64,000 nt of DNA from Phallusia mammillata (taxonomy: Eukaryota; Chordata; Ascidiacea; Phlebobranchia; Ascidiidae). Positions 12,543 through 23,485 of the stretch are shown piece after piece. Position 1 is the stretch's first letter. Each line of letters starts with the position of its first letter. The position numbers were made by a program, and so were the translations under genes. Under the pieces are notes generated by a model. It made no database searches. It was given only the letters and a program-made list of their open reading frames with translations, and was not told where the DNA came from. The DNA lies in NCBI GenBank assembly GCA_003260075.1, contig QLIY01000332.1:69556-133555 (forward strand). The letters run 5' to 3'.

Positions 12543-15500
12543 TTACGGACACTCTCGCAGCTTGCAGCCGTGGCGCTCGGATGGTCGACGACCGGCATCG
12601 CATTTTGAGTTAGCGACCAAACGGCCTGATCTTATCTGACATTTGACAATGCGCATTTTGGTGCCAAGCCCACATGACGCTGAGCAAGGGCCCCATGACC
12701 CGGCGTTCCAGAAGGCGTAGTTGTAGCGGTTCACGATAGTTGGCTGGCTGTCTTGAGTCGGAAATCGGCGTCGAGGCTGCACTGTGGGACAAGCTTTGAT
12801 GAAACAAGGCAAGGTGTCGTAGGGTTTGATGTCTGGGTTGCACCTGGAAATTAAGATAGATACTGGTTAGTTTTTTCATACGTGCAAAGTTCGCAAACCA
12901 CACATTCAACAAAACTCTGAAAAGGGGCTGTTTGTGGTCGGGCCACCGGTGCGCAAGGAGGGTGTGCTAGTTTTCTTGACGGTACTGTGGTCGCATAATT
13001 TTTACGTTCAACTTGATGACTGGTGTGATATCTGAAATATTCACACGCCCGTATGTTTTAAATTGAACGATATGTGTGGGAAAAGTTATCATCCATTTTT
13101 CATCCAAGCGCACTCAGTTGCTGTGTAGTGGTTTGTTTTGCAACGGTAGCGGACGCTGGTTTTAAATGTCAATTACGCACATCTCTTGCGCCTTGCCGCA
13201 TTCAAAGCCCCAATTAGAAAACCAGACAGTCCCTGGGCGCCACTGGTTACGTATTAACCAGGTATCTAGAGATCGCGAGGCAAAGCAATTGAAATGTCCT
13301 GGTGAAGCCGATGTTATTTTGTAACTGTCAACAGTGACATAAATATGACGAGTAAATCAAATAACGACCCTCGAAAACTTCCGGCCGGATTGCCACCAAG
13401 ACCGCATTGCTGTTATTATTACGCGACCGGAGGTTGATTTAACCACAAACAGATCAGTCGACGTTTCTCTGGCCTTAAGTCGCTAAGCGCATGTCGGGCC
13501 GCTTTAGATCAACCGCGAATTGATGCTTGGTGTGGGAGCGCAAAACATGTCACCCTGGCCAATAACATGCGGTGAGAACATGGTTCGAACTATCGCCTAC
13601 CCTTGCTGGCATTGTTGGTGAGGCTCTGGGAGTCAAACATTTCACAAAACCCATTGTCGATTAAGTTACTTCTTTTTCATGTTTTTTGCGTCTCGACTTT
13701 ACAGCCGCGTTACCGCGCACGTTCTTTTATTGTAGCGAGCTGAAGCAATTAAGTCACCGGTATTAGGGGGCGACTCATCTGTTCATCACCAACTGTGTCT
13801 TTCTACTTGTTCGTAAACAGCTTCAATCGACCTGCGCGTGGCGCGTGAGAGGGTTGTAACCACAATGCACAACAAGAAAACGATATCTTTTCAGCCTCCC
13901 ATTCCCACACATCGGTTGCTAAGCGAGCACAATGATACACTTGAAACTAATGACCTTTGGGCAACGCAATTGAGGCAAAAACTTAATCGCAGGTTCTCGC
14001 AGAAAGTTAAGTGGTGACCCGAAGCGTGTTTTTGTGATACTCCTGACACGTTGGATATAACACTGCGGGCCATGTTTAAGCGAAGTGCACGCGCCATTTA
14101 AACTCGTTAGTGGTTTTAATTTCCGAAACTTTTTGAACGACAAGGGCTAATACGCATTTAATGGTGTTCAAATGTTTTTCCTTTTTCCTTTCATCCCACT
14201 TTGTTTATAAGGTATCTGTCTTGTAAAATTAAGCGGAAACAAAACCAGTCTATAATTTTGGTCAGTTTCAAAAATATAGTTTAAACTTACCCAGTTGTGA
14301 CGCGTTTTCCGATTTTGCAGGAAACAATTCTTGTTTTCCAACCAGATCCGCACTGTTGTTTGCCTTGGGATCGGCATTTCTTCCATCGGCCAGCAACCCA
14401 TCTAGGTTGGTGTTTGCGTGAAGCCTTGGTAGTTTTGACTTTGTGTGAAACGGTCGATCGTTGCAATACCGTGGGCTTGACCTGAACGAAAAAACTTAAA
14501 GTTTAAATTGAGTCAAATGTTTTATCGAAGTAAATACACATCCTATTTCAATATCACGTACCCCTGTTCGTCTGGCTGCTGCACGGCGCGGAACCGAGAT
14601 GTAATATCGGTATCTGATGCTTGGCGGTGCGATATCTGATCCACGAATACCAAGGCTAAGTACTTGAAGCTTGATGGCCTCCTTCAAGGGCATAGTGGTG
14701 TGAATGCGCTCAGTCACTTTGCTTACGCCGCTGTATTGAATGACTGATCCTGTATAATAACAAAACATGCATGTTTAAGACCATTTTCACGAAAAAGCTG
14801 TTTACTGTACAACTTGTTAACAATTCTTACCGTTAACTTCAATGTCCTTGGCAATGGTGATCAACGTAAGCGCTCCATTGAGGATGTATTCTCCTCTGCT
14901 GTTTTGTAGGGCAAGGTAGTTGCCATCGTAGATGTTCTTACGATAACCTTTCTGCGTGATCTTGATGTTGGCGGCGCCGACAGGCAGTGTGATGACGTCA
15001 TTGTACCCGGGGCTGCGTCGGTTGTATTTACCTGGAAAGCAAATGAAGCGTAAAGCGCTTGTATGAAAATATAGGGTGAGTCCGGCAACAATTTGCCTAA
15101 CACGTTAAATTACGCCCCGAAATGTCACGAACGGGTTTGGCTTCTAATTCCTTGTTCACTACATCACATGAAGAATGATGCGATACAAAACTATGCGAAG
15201 AAGGAGGTAACTAAAAGAGCTAACGGCTGAAGTGCCGATCTTCGTCGGTTATACGACAGGCGCCACCCAGAAAGCGCTGTTTATCCCATGAGCAAACTGT
15301 GGTCAGCTCGCAATTCTGCTACGGGTCAGTGTAGAGGTTAAGGCGGGTTTCAGTGACCCGTCCTCGCCATTTTGACCGTTCTAATTACGCGACCGAGGTT
15401 TGAATGCTAAATCCGTTCAGGTTGCCTTGCCTTCGTTGTAACTACTTGTTTTCCGGTTTGTAATGCGCCGTTGTGACAACTCAGATTTGGCGAGTTTATG

Positions 15501-18500
15501 AGAACCCACTGCGCGATCTATATATAACTCGCCCCGCGGTATGTGGATAAACATGAGGTGGAAAAATTGATGTCTACGCCAATCGGGGTCAAGCGTGACT
15601 TTTATGTGTAAACAAAATGCGGTTTGTGGGTGTTGTCTTGCTGCAGCCAAAACCCAACCCGGTCTCGACTGTTGATTATCATTGGGCGCATTCGGGAAAC
15701 CAACTGCGCCATTGGTTGGCCACCAAGGTGAAATGGATTACTTAGCGTTGCTGCTTTCACGGACTGTCAATTGCTCATAGACATCGCTATTCCAAATGCG
15801 GCCTGTCACTTGACGTTGCCAAACTGCGGCAAATCCTTAGGCCGTTTGTCACTCCGTTTAGCGAGACGGTGACATATCTGGCTTTCTCACCGCTCGCCTG
15901 TCTTTTGTTGTCAAAACAGCGGCTTTGTTGAATAGTACACCCGATTGCTGACTGCCATGGGGTCTGAAGTCGGCATTCGTATCACTTTAGTAACCGTTTT
16001 AGGGTGCTTTAATTTCTGCACGAGCATTGCTAAGGTCGTTCCGGATCGTGCGTACGTTTTTTTTTTCGGCGCAGAGCGAAAGAAATGCCACAAACGCGAC
16101 GGAGTTAGCGGTTGCCTCGTCCCGTCCCCTTATTCGGTCAGATAGACGGCAGCGGCGTGCGGCCCCACTTCAGCTACACACGCGGCAACAGGACACCCAC
16201 AGCCTCAACGCAAGATATCGTCGTGGGAGAAATCGGTCGCATCAGAGGTGATATCAATTTTATAGGACACTTACCTCGAACGCGTTTGCAGGTCGACTTG
16301 TCGCCGTTGCACACGCCGCACTTGTTGAATTTGGCTTTAGAGTTGAGCACACCGTCGCAGCCTGCAGGCATGCACTGGCCGTGAACGCACACGTCCGCCG
16401 TATCGGGACCGCATCTGTGAACAGAGAGGCACAAAGTCACGGCTATGCAAACAGACAACACCTTCCCACCCTGCGCAAAACAAACTTGAGCAGTGCTCTT
16501 ACCTCGTGCCGTCGACCACGCGGTCGGCCAAAGTGATGTAGGCACCAGTTTGCACTGACTGGCAGATTAGCTTGCAACGGTCTCGTTGGTGAACATCCAC
16601 GTATTTTGGTATCCATGAGTAGTTGTTGCGTGGTCCCAGCAATGGAATATGTTGTCCGTTGTAGGAAGCGCATTGTTCACTGCGGAAATCGCCTGGTTCC
16701 TTGCCATTCACCTTCGGGCACTTGCGGTTATTACAACTGTTGAAACGAAGTCGGTCGCCCATGCAGTATTGGCCTCCGTGCTGGGGACTGGGATTGTTGC
16801 ATTGTCTGCTTGACATCTGGATGCCACCACCGCACGTCCTAATCAACCAGGTGAAATTAAAAATCAAAATCTTCACTAGCTTGTGATATGCTTAAGATGC
16901 GAATGCTTACCTTGAGCATGTTCCATATGAGCTCCATGAGCCCCACTGACCGTCGATAGGTTGCATTGGAGCCGTTTTGTGTAGGCACTGTCCTTGCAAA
17001 CAGTGTCTTCCTGGCGCACAGGGCGTCCCATCTGCACGCGGATAATTCCTTGTGTGGCATTTGTTTGTTCGCCTGTAGTTACAATCATAGTACAGGTTAG
17101 AAAAATGTCACGTTTGCGTAAGCTGGTCCAAAACTGACAATAGCTACTTACGTTCCGCTGGGCAGTTGACACCATAGGCGCCCACATTCGTTCATGTACG
17201 GACATGCCACTGCTCCTTCGCCAAACGCCATTTCGCACTGTGCATTGACGTCGTACATCTGTCCAGGCAACTCGCGTGGGTAGACCTGCGGGCAAACAGA
17301 GATCGGCTCGTTAACCTCATGGAAATGTGAAAAAAACTTTAGATTTGTCCCAAAGTGCCAGTGTAACGCTGGTTGATTCGCACGCGTCTATGTCGTAACA
17401 AAGCGAAAAGGCGGCGCGTTGGATTTTGGGTCGATCATTAACCTGCTTTTTAAATTACTACTCGTTGCTTAAGATTGGTCAAACATGCAGTAAAAGCCTC
17501 TGGTACCATTTTTGTGTCGCTAACTTTGTCCCACTTTTCAATGTGCGTCACAAAATGTGAAAGGTCAGAACTGTAGCAGCCTTATCTTCTTGTGTACCCG
17601 CGTTGGCATAACCATGCCTGTTGAAGGCATAACTATGGTAACCCAGGCAGACAGTGCGTCTCGTTGCGACAAAACAATTGCCGGTTAAGCCTCCAATCGC
17701 GCTCCGTTCATGGGAATTAAAAGCGATGCGATAATTACGCTCACCAAAATCGGCGACGACTTCCTCTGAATTAAACCGCACGGAACAAGTCATGCGTTGT
17801 GCGGATGTGCCTCGCAATTAGCCTTGGTCGTAATACACAGAAAGGTTATCGCGAAGAGGTTACCGCAAGACAATAGCTCCTATTGTGCGGGTGTTTTTCA
17901 TGCGATCCGGAAACGATCCTGATTGGCCAATCGCATCTTTGGCATCAGAGTTAATCTTAGTCAAATCACACTGATGTATTATGCAGCAGCGAACCCGATA
18001 GCCATCAATCACGCTCAAGGAGGGTTTATTTTTCACACTTCCCAAACTGTTGTGGCAACTGACTGGTTTGGCCCCGATAAGCGAATCACAAACATGTTGT
18101 GACGTCAATCACTTTTTCCCTATCTCTTTTCGTTGAAAGTTGCGGTGTGGCGCGAAGCCCTATCCAGTTCAGTCATCGTGATCTTGCACGGCTCATTGCA
18201 AACCCTAATCGCCTATCATCTATGACCCTGTATATGTACCTTAGGTTGGGATGGTCTATCCAACAAACAATTGCCTCGGCCTTCCTGCAGGTAATCCAGG
18301 ACTGCTTGACGAGAGCACAAGCTCCAGGGCTGATCACGATCGACACGGTCCATCGTTGCGCTCATCACGTGTGTTTTGGGGTCAATATCAAAGTTTGCTT
18401 GACACAAACCGTTGTCGTCGTGCATCATGTTTAACACGTGTCCGACCTAAGATAGTTAATAAGTTAGATGCTAATTCAATGCTGTCAGATGCTCGTTTGA

Positions 18501-21385
18501 TATGAATATTACCTCATGTGCAACGGTGTAGGCTGCTGACAAGCCATCGTCTTCGACTATAGCGCAGCTGTGAAGCCCCGAACACATAGTACCGACCTCT
18601 GCCATACCTGAAATGCAAATAGCGGATAACCGTTAAAGATGTGGGCATTACAACCCTAGAAATGTTTGGGATACAATTGCTTTCTCGGTGTTTAACTACC
18701 AACGGTTTAGGCGGCACACCCGACTGTTTCTGCGGCAGCATTATCGCATTGCGCGCATTATTGTACCACACGGCAGCACAAAGAAGCGATTGTTCTTCGC
18801 CAAGTCTGCGAGTTAAAAGAGAAACACTTGTCGCAGCCGTTGAGGCCTCGGTTTGAGCCCCAACTCCTCAAGCCCAACCGTATAATTTGGTTCAAGTTTT
18901 TAGTGGCTGGCCGAAAGCCCTACTTATGATATGCTTGCAAGTTTAAATTTGATCACCCCTCGTGGGTAAAAATAGCATTTTGGTTCCACTCTGATTCGTT
19001 TACCAGGGTTTTGCGGTGAACTAAGCTTGCCGAGGTTCGATTACTTGGCTTGTAATCCGTTTGGCATTGGAAGATGTCAGTTCTGTTTGTGTAGTCAGTT
19101 TCATTAGCTAGGATCGCGCCTTTGTTTCATGATTTTTAGTTACTTTCTTGTTAAACTTAAGGAATTACTGCGGGAATGTGGTTAAGTTACGAACGAAGTT
19201 ATCACTTTTTGCGGTCGGTTGCGCATTTCTTTGGCTTTTGGATAAGCGCCTTGGGGCACACCGCACGTAATGTTTGTACCTAAACGAGCTTTTAAGGCTC
19301 GTTTGCTGTGCACTTAATCCCATCTGAACACGCATGGGCGCCTGATGTTAGAATTTTCTGTTTTTCACCAACGGGTAAAAAACTTGATTCATCGCTGTAA
19401 GGTTGAACCCGCAAGAACGATGATGTCATGGGGCTAAAAATCGCGCCCTGGGTCATTTTTCGACGCCGGACATAGAAATGATCGCTTCGATTCACGTCGT
19501 GAAGCATGTGACGTTTCCTTCGCCGGTAATGGTTGAGCTGGGGGTTCCACACTACACAGACCGCCGCACTTCCGTACCCACTCAGTCGAATTGCCGTTTT
19601 GTAACATGTAACTTTACCTACGGTACCATTTTATTTCCTTGTACCCGGTTCAGGTAAACACTTATATTATGACGTAGCGCCACCAGCAATTACTGCAGTG
19701 TTTTGCCTGAAACACGGCGTCGCATGAATCATCTAGCAGGCGAAATTGAGACTTGTTTTTGCGAGGTTAACGACCCCTGTTGACTTCATTCTCTATTTTT
19801 AATGGGTTAACATCATCGAGAGAGCTTTTGCGTTAACAATCAGTTTGACGTAAACCGCTTTCGTGCAAGTCAAGATGGATTAGATCAAACAACCAATTGA
19901 AATCTCAACTACTGCTTTACTGTAGCAGTTAATTGTAACTCTTGAGGTTCACCCATTCATTTCACGAAGACGCAGCGGTGGTGTTAATTGGCACTTCGCA
20001 ACATATGGTACATCGCAAACGTTTCCTGTCAATGACCTTTGTCGACAGCATGCTGATAAAAATAGGACTGAAATCATCTTTTGAGGTCCTGAGGATGTGC
20101 CTATTTATTTGCCAGCGCTCTAAGCGCATGGCTCAGTTTGCGATAAGTGTGCCCGATAAGACCCCGGCGAGCTATTTTGGGCGCTGCAAGTGCCGTCGAT
20201 TTGAAGGTCCGATGTCGCTACGACGCTAATTAGCTTTTGAACCAGGGACCGAATCTTAAAGCGACTTTAAACACACTAAGCCCAGCTGTGATGTCATCGA
20301 CCACATACGACACGCGCGTAAACTTCCGACGGCGCAATCGCATCACTGACGAGTGAAGGGCACTTGCCCCACCTAACCCATTACTAACTAGGACTATTGA
20401 CCTACATCAAAGACGTTACGCAGGGTTGTCGCTTATAGGGCCACGCTCTTAATCTGTGGTGTGTTTTGGCCCGGTGCGTCCGCTTGTGCTTGATCTCAGG
20501 AAAGAGTCCAGCGACAAGGAGGAGACGCATCTTTTATGGCCCTTCCTGTAAAGTTGCGGATTTTCCTCGTCGTTGCGCATCAAATACGAGTGCGATTAAC
20601 CGGCATCGAAGCGTAAGAGCAATTATCAAGGACGTTGGTAGCTTTAATCGGTCGCAGGTCGGAAATAGTACCTCGGGCCATTGAGTTGCGTGTGCCAGCG
20701 CCTAATCCTGACAGCTGCAACAAATCGTTGTCTTCCTTACGCGACCACCTGGTCACTACGTAAACACTACATAGACAAGAGTATCCCTAGCTGTTTTACA
20801 TCAAAAGTGGTCGACACAAAATAAGCACCTTGGCAACGGCGTGTTGTAACGTCATGAGAAACCAGAAAGCAAATATTATCCAAGTCGAAAACGCACAAAA
20901 GTAACCTTACGTAAAAGAACCTGGAATGAAGACAAACACTGGACGGCAAAGCGTTTTGACGCCAAGGTGCTTATTTGAAGGTCGCGCTATATCAACCAGA
21001 AAAGCTGTCGCATATCACCGCGCACTAATATCGAGTTATCAACACCAAGGCGCCGTTTACCACGGGTCGAAAATCCCGCGCAATAGAAGGTTACGGCGAA
21101 ACCGTTTGTTCAAAGGCTACATTCGGCAGTGTCTTAACGTGGCCTTCGCGACCTTCAAAGGGCCTAGTTGGTTGCAAATTGACGCTCGCTGCCTTTCAAG
21201 TGTTGGCGCCCCGTTTTGCTTTCGACTTTGTGGCAATCAGGCATGTTTTAACCGCGAAAGGGGGCTGAGTTTGATTGACTTAGCCGAGGCGCTGACATTT
21301 TGCCGAACGTCCTCTGCTTACGATGCATGCAGAAACCTCGGAAGGAACGGGGCGTGATTCATCGTTTAGCAAGACTTATTTAGAT

Positions 21386-21440
<55 letters not shown>

Positions 21441-23485
21441 GCATCAACGCGCCGCGCAAGAGTGCAACTGAGCAAAGCAAAGACAGGTCGCGGACCCGGG
21501 TCCTGAAGAATGGACCCTATTGTTTGCAGAGATTAAACGAACCGCGTTACGCCGTACCCAACAAGCCCGGATTGAACATTGGGGTAGAAGTTGGGTCACA
21601 ACAATTATGCCAAAACTCCAGATAGTTACAAGCTAACTGTGCGTTACAAGAGATGCTTACAACGGCCTAAAGAATTTGGGGCTACCCAAACTGAACCATT
21701 TAGGGTAGAGTTCGCTGCTGGCGGTCGCCTGTCAAGCGTTTATCAAGTCATAACAGCCTCTATGACGTCAAGTAACTTGTTCCTGTCAGTAAAACCCGCG
21801 TCGGGGGACGATTGGAATTCACGCGCAAAGAAAACAAGAATTAGCTTGCCTGTTAGTTAGTGGTTAACAGGAGAAATGTGCGCATAATCGCTGTAGCCCA
21901 GTGATTCACTATTATTTTGTGCAAGCCGTGGGCATTGAGTATCTAAAGCCTTTGATCATTTACCGTAAAAGCAGCACTAAACCGGTAAAGTTTGGCAAAC
22001 CCTAGCAGGATACGTGGGGCGTTTGCGGTGCGCGTTCGTTTGCACAGGGCCAAGGAGTTGATTGGCCAAGCGTGCAGAAGGCTTACACGGGCAGTGTTCC
22101 ACTTTCAACAAGTCGCAAAGGCACCGCGACCGGATTGTTTAAGTAAACAACAAAGTTCGGGCAGACGCTATACCTAACAAGGCGACATAACCTTGTCGTG
22201 TATGCTCACCTAGCGTGTCGCATGAGTCTCCACACAGGTTCTTGCGCGTCAGCAAGATGGCCAAGTCTGCGTGATCGGGATGGCTGTCATCGGGAGTGTT
22301 GTGTCGCTTTTGCCATGTGCAGAATTGACGAAGGGTGGCAGCAGCGTTGGTGCTGACATCCGGACCTTCGCGCTCATCTTCTACGACCATAATCTGTCCA
22401 CATACACAATGTTCAAGTACAAAATGTATTACCTTATCGTTCGCGTGAGGCAGTTTGAAACTTACCTTTACAACGCTAAGGGCGATGGCGCTGCCCAAGC
22501 TGGGGTGTGAAAAAACACGGTTTGCCACCATCATGATGCTGAGAATATAATGTTCCAGGTCATCTCCGTGCTCTCGCGCCATAGTTGCATCGGCAACCAC
22601 CAGGGTTTCGATGTAGTGCTGGCGGGATTCAAAGACATCGCGCTTCCGTCGCGACTTTTCCTCTCCCATTGAGTTTTCGAAGTCAATGATGTTTTGCTCA
22701 GGAGATTCTCTGCTGACCGATCGCTTTACTTGTTTCACAACCTACAATGTTCAAACATTTGTTAAGCCTTGTTTAATTGCAACAAACATTACAAGATTTC
22801 TTTAACCCACCGTGTTAACAACCTCTTCCATTGGACTGTGGAGGAATGTCTCCTGGTACTGGGGCTGATGCTTTGAGTCTTTTACACCGCATTGAGCTCC
22901 ATGTTTGTGTTCACGAGACAAGCTTCGCCTTTCGATAGTATGAGGCTTCAGGTCTTCAGTGCTTGTGGCTTCCGCGGACCTGATCGTGTACTGGTATTCG
23001 CCAGTGGTAATCGATCCGGTAAGGGAGTCACAAATGCTCATAACGGCTTGGGAACCGGGCTTGCCGAGTACCGTACCCTTGTAGAAGCATTTACGTAGTT
23101 GGGGCTGCGAAGAATGATCCAAGGATCGCGGGGACGATGTGTTCTTCCACGCGTATGTGGTGGTGAATGTTGGGGCAACGAGAATGTCGTCGGGAACGAG
23201 ACGCACCATGAGGTCCTCCCCAAACGCGTGGATCTTGTACGTTGGGTTGCTGAATTCTTTTGACAGATCCTCTTCCGACACAACTGATCTTCTTGCGCGG
23301 AAATGCGTGTTTGCGATTTGCAAAAGGTCTTCTTGCATGCGCACCGGGGTGACGATCTCAACATCAACGGCATTACGCTTTTCCCTGCTAGCTTTGACGT
23401 CAACACGAAGCGGTTTGACGGCTAGCGTCGTGGCCGCACATAGGATAATAATACAGGTCGTACAAATTGAGGATAAAGTGCACAT
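12543..23485 (-). CDS. ADAMTS: ADAMTS metalloprotease, ADAMTS1/15-type (13 exons, 1029 aa)
   Basis: Secreted zinc endopeptidase of the extracellular matrix; relatives in the ADAMTS1/4/5/8/15 clade cut proteoglycans such as aggrecan and versican. Exons: 23485-22811, 22741-22466, 22393-22210, 18607-18513, 18446-18240, 17285-17152, 17072-16911, 16838-16503, 16414-16275, 15031-14831, 14749-14562, 14481-14291, 12843-12543. All junctions are GT-AG and all phases agree (3090 nt with stop). Signal peptide about residues 1-22; cysteine-switch Cys199; furin site RRKR at 256-259; protease domain from about 262 with [12 protein letters not shown] (zinc His409, 413, 419; Glu410) and Met-turn Met438; disintegrin-like 480-555; TSP1 about 562-619; cysteine-rich 620-736; spacer 737-866; two TSP1 repeats about 892-949 and 974-1029. 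The ATG is the first after an in-frame TGA. Length and domain order match ADAMTS1 and ADAMTS15; which vertebrate paralogue is closest cannot be settled by eye. Untranslated exons are not resolved. Confidence 0.95.
12844..14290 (-). other. ADAMTS intron 12
   Basis: 1447-nt intron. It contains a second copy of the SINE-like core shared with intron 9 (13418-13440) and a small perfect hairpin at 13243-13261. No coding exon is needed here, since the flanking phases agree. Confidence 0.85.
13395..13440 (+). repeat. SINE-like relic, second copy
   Basis: Shares ATTACGCGACCG and the following AGGTT (B-box-like) with the copy at 15384-15405, plus looser similarity upstream (CCA, GACCG, GTT). Only the 3' part of the tRNA-like region is visible. 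Confidence 0.35.
15032..16274 (-). other. ADAMTS intron 9
   Basis: 1243-nt intron carrying the better preserved SINE-like relic at 15321-15410. No exon is required inside it, as phase 1 is kept across the junction. Confidence 0.85.
15321..15410 (+). repeat. tRNA(Leu/Ser)-derived SINE relic
   Basis: GTGTAGAGGTTAAGGCGG resembles the D arm of long-variable-arm tRNAs. It is followed by a perfect anticodon arm, CGGGT-TTCAGTG-ACCCG (15344-15360), with U33 and CAG in the anticodon position, and later by GAGGTTTGAATGC, a B-box-like T arm. The acceptor stem does not pair, so this is a SINE head or tRNA pseudogene and not a working tRNA. Confidence 0.45.
17286..18239 (-). other. ADAMTS intron 5
   Basis: 954-nt intron between the protease and disintegrin-like exons. 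It has a CRE palindrome at 18100-18107 and nothing else that I recognise. Confidence 0.85.
18608..22209 (-). other. ADAMTS intron 3 (3.6 kb)
   Basis: Longest intron of the gene, located just before the exon encoding the first part of the zinc motif. It is CpG-rich and holds the 54-nt poly-G tract (21386-21439) and a perfect 8-bp hairpin at 19282-19304. The longest open frame, at 20926-21357, has no supporting context. Its size makes it a possible host for enhancers, but no specific one is identified. Confidence 0.85.
21386..21439 (+). repeat. Poly-G tract, 54 nt
   Basis: Uninterrupted run of 54 G on the plus strand within ADAMTS intron 3. In the pre-mRNA (minus strand) it would be poly-C. 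The exact length in the genome is uncertain because such tracts are error-prone in sequencing. Confidence 0.9.

Noticed and set aside
15321-15410. Functional tRNA-Leu (CAG) gene
   Set aside because: The anticodon arm is perfect, but position 37 is not a purine, the acceptor stem does not pair and the B box is mutated.
19282-19304. AAACGAGC-loop-GCTCGTTT hairpin resembling a bacterial terminator
   Set aside because: This is animal intronic DNA; intrinsic terminators of that kind do not apply.
20926-21357. 143-codon plus-strand open frame in ADAMTS intron 3
   Set aside because: Frames of this length are expected by chance in 64 kb; no family resemblance, no splice support, and it lies opposite an intron.
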